Assembly: GCF_000687915.1 (NCBI RefSeq)
Contig: NZ_JHZY01000002.1
Coordinates: 248,001 to 312,000, forward strand
Direction of reading: 5' to 3'
DNA from: Leeuwenhoekiella sp. MAR_2009_132
GTDB lineage: Bacteria > Bacteroidota > Bacteroidia > Flavobacteriales > Flavobacteriaceae
Length of the DNA stretch: 64,000 nt
A model generated the notes under the pieces. That model was not told where the DNA came from. It worked only from the letters and a program-made list of their open reading frames with translations, and did not search any database. Below, in pieces: positions 59,637 through 64,000 of the stretch. Made by a program: the position numbers and the translations under genes. The stretch's first letter is position 1; the number at the start of each line of letters is the position of its first letter.

Positions 59637-60092
59637 ATGAATACATTAAAGGCAGGAGACCAGGTACCTAATTTTACAACGACAGACCAGGATGGCAACG
59701 TGATTAACTGGAGTGATTATAGCGATAAAAAAGTGGTGGTATTCTTTTACCCAAAAGCATCTACGCCGGGCTGTACGGCAGAAGCATGTAACTTAAGAGA
59801 TAATTACACAGCGCTTCAAGAGCAGGGTTATGTCATTTTAGGGGTAAGCGCAGACTCAGAAAAAAGACAGGCTAATTTTAAAACGAAATACGAATTTCCG
59901 TTTCCATTATTAGCAGATGAAGATAAAAAGGTAATTGACGCTTTTGGCGTTTGGGGGCCTAAAAAATTTATGGGTAAAGAGTATGATGGCATTCACAGAA
60001 TGACCTTTCTGGTAGAAAACGGTACAGTTACGCGCGTGATAGACAAGGTAAAAACCAAAGACCACGCTGCTCAGATTTTAACTGAAGCCTAA
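59637..60092 (+). CDS. bcp: Thiol peroxidase Bcp (peroxiredoxin)
   Basis: A 151-residue peroxiredoxin, start ATG 59637 (a TTG three codons earlier is less likely). The active-site segment YPKASTPGCTAEAC has peroxidatic C46 and C51, the helix-located resolving cysteine known from BCP. Length and the FGVWGPKKFMGKEY segment match the family. It reduces hydroperoxides with thioredoxin. It is a single gene followed by a terminator. Confidence 0.94.
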   Translation: MNTLKAGDQVPNFTTTDQDGNVINWSDYSDKKVVVFFYPKASTPGCTAEACNLRDNYTALQEQGYVILGVSADSEKRQANFKTKYEFPFPLLADEDKKVIDAFGVWGPKKFMGKEYDGIHRMTFLVENGTVTRVIDKVKTKDHAAQILTEA

Positions 60093-60118
60093 ATTGACGT
60101 TTTAATACTTACTAAAAG

Positions 60119-60144
60119 AAGACCGCTGTTAAGCGGTCTTTTTC
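60119..60144 (+). terminator. Terminator after bcp
   Basis: Stem AAGACCGCT / AGCGGTCTT with a GTTA loop and a five-T run. Confidence 0.88.
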
Positions 60145-60307
60145 GTTTATAAAAATTTCATTTTCAGCACTATAATGTATGTTGAGTTTACATTTAATAC
60201 GAGAATAATTCTAAATAGTAATCTTTAGGTAACATTTTTAACAGTGTGGTTAATTAAACTTAATCTAACCAATACACCGGGTTAACGCCTTAAGTCTCTT
60301 GTCTAGA

Positions 60308-60315
60308 TAGCTTTG
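60308..60315 (+). promoter_or_regulatory. Bacteroidota -7 box for the PhoX-like gene
   Basis: TAGCTTTG matches TAnnTTTG and lies 24 bases before the ATG. A direct repeat TTAAT at 60250 and 60260 lies about 50 bases upstream and could be a regulator site, such as a Pho box, but this is weak. Confidence 0.45.
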
Positions 60316-60339
60316 TCACCAGACTAAATAACTAAAACT

Positions 60340-61905
60340 ATGACAATGATTACTCTAAAAAAATTGCTTCTTAATTGTATGATGCTTGCTTCGGTAGGTG
60401 TTGTATTTATGGCGTGTGAGGGCGAAGATGGCCTTGACGGAATCGACGGTGTTGATGGTGCAGACGGCACAGATGGTGTTGACGGAAATGATGGGAGTGA
60501 CTTCACTCCAGAACCGGGTATGTTTACAGATAAATCAAACCTGGCTCCTTTAGTGGCAATGATGCCTCAGTTTAATTACGTAAAAGCCTACTCACTTTTG
60601 AGTTCGTCTGATACGTTAAGTAACCAATTTAAATTAGTAGGTGCTCAGGATGGTGCGGGATTTTTAAAAGATCCTAACAGCGACGGGTATATTTATGTGG
60701 TAAATGCAGAAGATACCTATGCAGTATCTCGTATTATGCTCGATAAAAATTTAAAGCCGTTAACGGGTGAGTGGTTATTAAACTCTAGTGTAGGAGATTA
60801 TGCGCGCCAATGCTCCGGTACGATGTGGGAAGCTGCTATTCACGGGGGTTCTCAAGATTTGTTTCTTTCTGCTTCAGAAAGCATTAATTACGATGTAAAA
60901 GGTATCGACCCGTATATGACTCCAACTCCGGGAGCAGACTTTGGTTTAGATGCTTTAGGTGAATTCTCATGGGAAAATGCAGTGCCGCTTCCTAAAGATG
61001 CGTATACCGGTAAGACGGTGATTATAGGAGGCGATGACGATTCTAGTGGATCTCAAGGTCAGGTGACTATGTATCTTTCAGAAAATGGCGACGCAGATTT
61101 AGAAAACGGTAAAATCTATGTGCTGCGTTTTAAAGAAGTATCTAATGGCGCAGGCGGAAAAACTGCAGTTACAGCGGGTCAAATTTACAACGAGAGCAAC
61201 CTTGATTTTCAAAAGTCATACGCGGTAGAATTTGTAGAAATCGCCGGCGGAAAAGACCTCACTAAAAACGAAATGGAAGATGCATGTGTAGCGGTACAGG
61301 CTTCAGCATTTATGCGTGTTGAAGATGTAGATTATCAAAAAGGTTCTGATGCTAAAGGGCGTAATGTATTTTTTGCGGTTACCGGTCGTGGTCCGGGAGC
61401 AGGTACCTACAACGATTGGGGTACGGTTTATAAATTAGAATTAGATGCAGCTAACCCATTACAGGGTAATTTAACTCAAATTATTAGCGGAAATACAGAT
61501 ACCAATAAAGCAGATGGTAACGTAGCCTTATTACAAAGCCCAGACAACATTTGTGTTACTGAAAACTTCGTGTATTTTCAAGAAGACCCTAACTCATTTT
61601 CAAAAGGACACAGTGCATTTATCTATCAATCAGACTTAAATGGTAATAACTCACGTCCGGTTTTAGAGCTTGTTATTCGTCAGGATTTAGTAGAAAACGG
61701 CAGTAGCGGCTTTAGTGGAGAATTTGGTGCACTAACAGATATATCTGATAAAGTAGGGGTACCGGGAACTTTTATCTTAAACCTACAGCCTCATTACTGG
61801 ACAAACACTTCCTTTAAAGGCCGTGATGGTCATAGTTTTTCAGACTTAGGTGACGAAGACGATCAGGGAGGACAAATTGTTTTATTACAAGGTTTACCCA
61901 GATAG
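60340..61905 (+). CDS. PhoX-like phosphatase lipoprotein with collagen-like N-terminal repeat
   Basis: A 521-residue lipoprotein (lipobox FMAC, Cys26). Residues 28-54 are nine G-X-D triplets, a collagen-like acidic stalk. The rest resembles the DUF839/PhoX beta-propeller: C158-S-G-T-M-W-E164 fits the metal-site Cys/Glu of PhoX, and LQSPDNICVTENFVYFQEDP the later conserved SPD motif. PhoX uses Fe and Ca to release phosphate from organic esters. The Ca/Fe ligands were not all traced, so phosphatase activity is inference. The di-heme peroxidase gene follows 74 bases later, after a terminator-like hairpin. Confidence 0.7.
   Translation: MTMITLKKLLLNCMMLASVGVVFMACEGEDGLDGIDGVDGADGTDGVDGNDGSDFTPEPGMFTDKSNLAPLVAMMPQFNYVKAYSLLSSSDTLSNQFKLVGAQDGAGFLKDPNSDGYIYVVNAEDTYAVSRIMLDKNLKPLTGEWLLNSSVGDYARQCSGTMWEAAIHGGSQDLFLSASESINYDVKGIDPYMTPTPGADFGLDALGEFSWENAVPLPKDAYTGKTVIIGGDDDSSGSQGQVTMYLSENGDADLENGKIYVLRFKEVSNGAGGKTAVTAGQIYNESNLDFQKSYAVEFVEIAGGKDLTKNEMEDACVAVQASAFMRVEDVDYQKGSDAKGRNVFFAVTGRGPGAGTYNDWGTVYKLELDAANPLQGNLTQIISGNTDTNKADGNVALLQSPDNICVTENFVYFQEDPNSFSKGHSAFIYQSDLNGNNSRPVLELVIRQDLVENGSSGFSGEFGALTDISDKVGVPGTFILNLQPHYWTNTSFKGRDGHSFSDLGDEDDQGGQIVLLQGLPR
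60421..60501 (+). repeat. Collagen-like GXD coding repeat
   Basis: Nine consecutive 9-base units encode Gly-X-Asp (X = E, L, I, V, A, T, V, N, S). Third codon positions vary, so the repeat is under protein-level rather than recent slippage control. Confidence 0.85.
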
Positions 61906-61929
61906 ATTTATTCATCAATCAAAATTACA

Positions 61930-61957
61930 AACCTCCGTGTATTGCGGAGGTTTTTTC
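61930..61957 (+). terminator. Terminator after the PhoX-like gene
   Basis: Stem AACCTCCG / CGGAGGTT with a seven-base loop and a T-run of about six. It lies 25 bases after the stop. Confidence 0.8.
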
Positions 61958-61979
61958 CATTTATAAAGCGAAACCATTT

Positions 61980-63800
61980 ATGAATAGTAGAATAACCCTG
62001 CTTCTCATCTGCAGTATGCTGTTGCTCAGTAGCTCCTGTAAAAAAGAAACCACTACTGAAGCATTAAAACGACGTATTGACTGGTCTGCAGCCCACAACT
62101 TTTATTTAGAGAATATAACCCTATCCCTAAGCTATCTTGATAGTTTACAGACTGTGCAATCATCAGATATAAAAGCTAAAACCTATTTTATTAAGGCTCG
62201 GGAAGCCTTTAAACAGGCAGAGCCTTTTGCGTCGTATTTAAGTCCCGAAGTGGGGCACCAGGCAAACGGTCCTGCATTACCCAGACTTACCGATGATACC
62301 CAGAAAGTATTGCAGCCCATAGGCTTTCAAAAGTTAGAAGAATCTATTTACGAAGGTGGCGTAAGTGAAGCGCAATACACAGAAGAAGTGCAGCTTACAA
62401 AAGGATTACTTTCGGTTTTAAAAGCGAGTATAGAAAAGCGCGATTTAAATGCGCAGCGGTTTTTTATTGCGACACACCAGCAGTTGATGCGAATTTTAAG
62501 TTTTGGGATTACCGGTTTTGATACGCCTGTAAGCGAACTGGGATTAAATGAAACGCAGATTTCTTTAAACAGTCTTGTACAGGTGTATGAATTGAGTTTG
62601 CAAAACACTGTACAGACCGTAGATGCTGAGCTCGATAAGAAGTTTAAAAACGAAGTAACGAGTGCCGTTGCTTTTATAGAAAAGAATAAAGATTTTGCAA
62701 GCTTTGACCGCTATACGTTTTTACGGGATTACTTTAATCCCATTACCCGCAGTTGGGTTAGTATACGCCAGGTTTCTGATATCTGGGAACCTGTAAAAAA
62801 TAAACCCTTCAATTTTGATGCGCCCACTTTTTTTGAAAGCGACGCGTTTAATGTAGATTTTTTTAGACAGGCAACAAATAATAATCCTACGCAGCAACAG
62901 ATCGCTTTAGGAGCACGTTTATTTTTTGATAAAAAGGTTTCTAAAGGGGAGACTATGGCTTGTGCAACCTGCCACATACCCGAGAACGCGTATGCAGATG
63001 GTTTAAAACTCAACTTTTCTAATGCAGGTGCACTTTTAAAAAGAAATACCCCCACACTTATAAATTCAATTTTTCAGCAGGGGTTTTTCTGGGATGGTCG
63101 CGCCCCAGATATGATGTCTCAAATTTCGGGAGTGTTTACTAATGATGCCGAGTTTGATAGTGCGGTGCACGAGTTTTCAGAAGCTATTTTGAAAGATTCG
63201 TCTTATGTAGACGCTTTTAAGGAAGTTTTTGGCGATCGTAAATGGACGAATGATGAAGTAATTAAATCCCTTTCAGCATACATCTCTACCTTAAATTCTT
63301 TTGATTCTAAATTTGATAAAAATATGCGTGGGGAAGAAGACACATTCACTTCCGCAGAAAAACAGGGGATGAATTTGTTTATGGGAAAAGCGCTCTGTGC
63401 TACCTGCCACTTTATGCCGCTTACCGGCGGTACCGTACCGCCCTTTTTTACAGAAACCGAAAAAGAGGTTATAGGAGTTCCTAAAACTGCAGCAAATAAA
63501 ACTGTAGACTCAGATACCGGTTTTTATTTTATGTACGAAGAGCCTATACAATTTGGGATGTTTAAAACACCTACCGTGCGTAATGCGGCAGTAACGGCAC
63601 CTTATATGCATAACGGAGTATATGAAACGCTCGCACAGGTTATGGATTTTTACAATAAAGGAGGGGGAGCCGGTCTTGGGTTTGACCTACCACACCAGAC
63701 TTTACCTTTTGATAATTTACAGTTAACCGAAGACGAAATGCAATCGCTGGTTGCTTTTGTAGAAACATTAACCGCAATACCTATTCTTCAAAAAGAGTAG
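61980..63800 (+). CDS. Di-heme cytochrome c peroxidase/MauG-like lipoprotein
   Basis: A 606-residue lipoprotein (SMLLLSSSCKK). Residues about 25-280 are helical with no heme motif and may be an imelysin-like or other extra domain. About 285-600 is the di-heme peroxidase: heme sites C328-A-T-C331-H332 and C473-A-T-C476-H477, with RNTPTLINS and KTPTVRNAAVTAPYMHNGVY between and after. Such proteins reduce peroxide or oxidise small substrates in the periplasm. It may be linked with the PhoX-like gene upstream, but a terminator lies between them. Confidence 0.85.
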   Translation: MNSRITLLLICSMLLLSSSCKKETTTEALKRRIDWSAAHNFYLENITLSLSYLDSLQTVQSSDIKAKTYFIKAREAFKQAEPFASYLSPEVGHQANGPALPRLTDDTQKVLQPIGFQKLEESIYEGGVSEAQYTEEVQLTKGLLSVLKASIEKRDLNAQRFFIATHQQLMRILSFGITGFDTPVSELGLNETQISLNSLVQVYELSLQNTVQTVDAELDKKFKNEVTSAVAFIEKNKDFASFDRYTFLRDYFNPITRSWVSIRQVSDIWEPVKNKPFNFDAPTFFESDAFNVDFFRQATNNNPTQQQIALGARLFFDKKVSKGETMACATCHIPENAYADGLKLNFSNAGALLKRNTPTLINSIFQQGFFWDGRAPDMMSQISGVFTNDAEFDSAVHEFSEAILKDSSYVDAFKEVFGDRKWTNDEVIKSLSAYISTLNSFDSKFDKNMRGEEDTFTSAEKQGMNLFMGKALCATCHFMPLTGGTVPPFFTETEKEVIGVPKTAANKTVDSDTGFYFMYEEPIQFGMFKTPTVRNAAVTAPYMHNGVYETLAQVMDFYNKGGGAGLGFDLPHQTLPFDNLQLTEDEMQSLVAFVETLTAIPILQKE

Positions 63801-63832
63801 TCTAAACCCATTTAAAAATTCGTAAAATTTAG

Positions 63833-63853
63833 CAGCAACTTAACAGGTTGCTG
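63833..63853. promoter_or_regulatory. Inverted repeat before the last gene
   Basis: CAGCAAC-n7-GTTGCTG is a perfect 7-bp inverted repeat just upstream of the -7 box at 63856. It could be an operator or a weak terminator for the preceding gene; it has only a short T-run. Confidence 0.4.
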
Positions 63854-63855
63854 TT

Positions 63856-63863
63856 TAACTTTG
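63856..63863 (+). promoter_or_regulatory. Bacteroidota -7 box for the last gene
   Basis: TAACTTTG is an exact TAnnTTTG match, ending 8 bases before the ATG at 63872. Confidence 0.5.
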
Positions 63864-63871
63864 TACCCATA

Positions 63872-64000
63872 ATGAAAACATTTTTGAAAACCATTTTTAT
63901 CACCATGTTGCTGTTTTGTACAGCACAGGCGAGTTATGGGTTTTCAGTAGATGATGATTCTACCATTACGGTACCGGCAGACAAACACCGTGCTCAGCTT
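63872..64000 (+). CDS. Secreted protein (partial, continues past the right edge)
   Basis: 43 codons are visible. The N-terminus is a signal peptide (MKTFLKTIFITMLLFCTAQA) followed by SYGFSVDDDSTITVPADKHR. It is too short to assign a family. Confidence 0.6.
   Translation, partial: MKTFLKTIFITMLLFCTAQASYGFSVDDDSTITVPADKHRAQL

Noticed and set aside
60250..60264. TTAAT direct repeat as a Pho box
   Set aside because: Too short and AT-rich; no agreed Bacteroidota Pho box is known to me to compare with.
60324..60506. Pro/Ser-rich minus-strand frame
   Set aside because: It is the reverse of the collagen-like G-X-D repeat; the low-complexity protein is an artefact of that repeat.

Overview
The window looks like the chromosome of a marine Bacteroidota bacterium, most likely family Flavobacteriaceae. 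The evidence is low GC content, many lipoprotein signal peptides, SusC/SusD outer-membrane uptake proteins, a bacillithiol synthesis gene (bshA), several TTG starts, and promoter -7 boxes of the Bacteroidota form TAnnTTTG upstream of many genes. No rRNA, tRNA, CRISPR array, insertion sequence or phage module was seen. Most of the window is ordinary core or accessory chromosome. Genus-level assignment is not possible from reading alone.

Layout. 1-6.5 kb: cell-envelope genes (partial lptD leftward; amidase and MlaD rightward), then a heterodisulfide-reductase-like Fe-S protein pair with a small HAD-fold gene between them. 6.8-11.4 kb: a conserved hypothetical, a GH3 / serine beta-lactamase fusion, and bshA. 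11.5-16.9 kb: a small beta-barrel protein, a large FAD/Fe-S oxidase, an aldose-epimerase-like protein and OsmC. 16.9-22.3 kb: surface-sugar genes (WecA-type transferase, DegT aminotransferase, UDP-sugar 4,6-dehydratase, PHP phosphatase, Wzi). 22.4-36.9 kb: a complete polysaccharide utilisation locus with a membrane-bound SusR-like regulator, SusC, SusD, a multi-module glycan-binding lipoprotein, GH16, GH3 and a second GH16. Its enzyme set points to laminarin or a related beta-1,3-glucan. 37-41.2 kb: PAP2 phosphatase, FAD dehydrogenase, and small poorly known genes around a 580-base AT-rich gap. 41.2-43.7 kb: a Fur-family regulator with a P1B-type metal ATPase. 43.7-53.4 kb: leftward genes (DUF748-like, XdhC, an unusual PLP enzyme, mnmE, a secreted protein, uvrA). 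53.7-54.5 kb: an ECF-type sigma factor followed by a 48-residue gene. 54.5-59.5 kb: leftward lipoproteins, an ACT protein, a TIKI/Ere-like protein, two adjacent broken genes, and nth. 59.6-64 kb: Bcp peroxiredoxin, a PhoX-like lipoprotein with a collagen-like stalk, a di-heme peroxidase-like lipoprotein, and the start of a secreted protein.

How the genes work together. The PUL is a self-contained unit. The two lipoprotein GH16 enzymes and the glycan-binding proteins would cut and hold beta-glucan at the cell surface, SusCD would import oligosaccharides, and GH3 would release glucose; the regulator upstream is the likely switch. The sugar genes at 17-20 kb would make a 4-amino-4,6-dideoxy-hexose precursor for a surface glycan and start its assembly on undecaprenyl phosphate. 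The Fur-like protein probably controls its neighbour metal pump through a palindrome between them.

No clearly new defence or mobile system was found. The most useful non-standard observations are: the two side-by-side disrupted genes at 56.99-58.02 kb (one in-frame TAG, one 1-base frameshift), the small gene after the sigma factor, direct and inverted repeats in the PUL promoter region, -7 boxes sitting 4-8 bases before several start codons (likely leaderless mRNAs), an AATGCA/TGCATT palindrome before the metal ATPase, a 14-bp tandem repeat after uvrA, and several unusual domain architectures.
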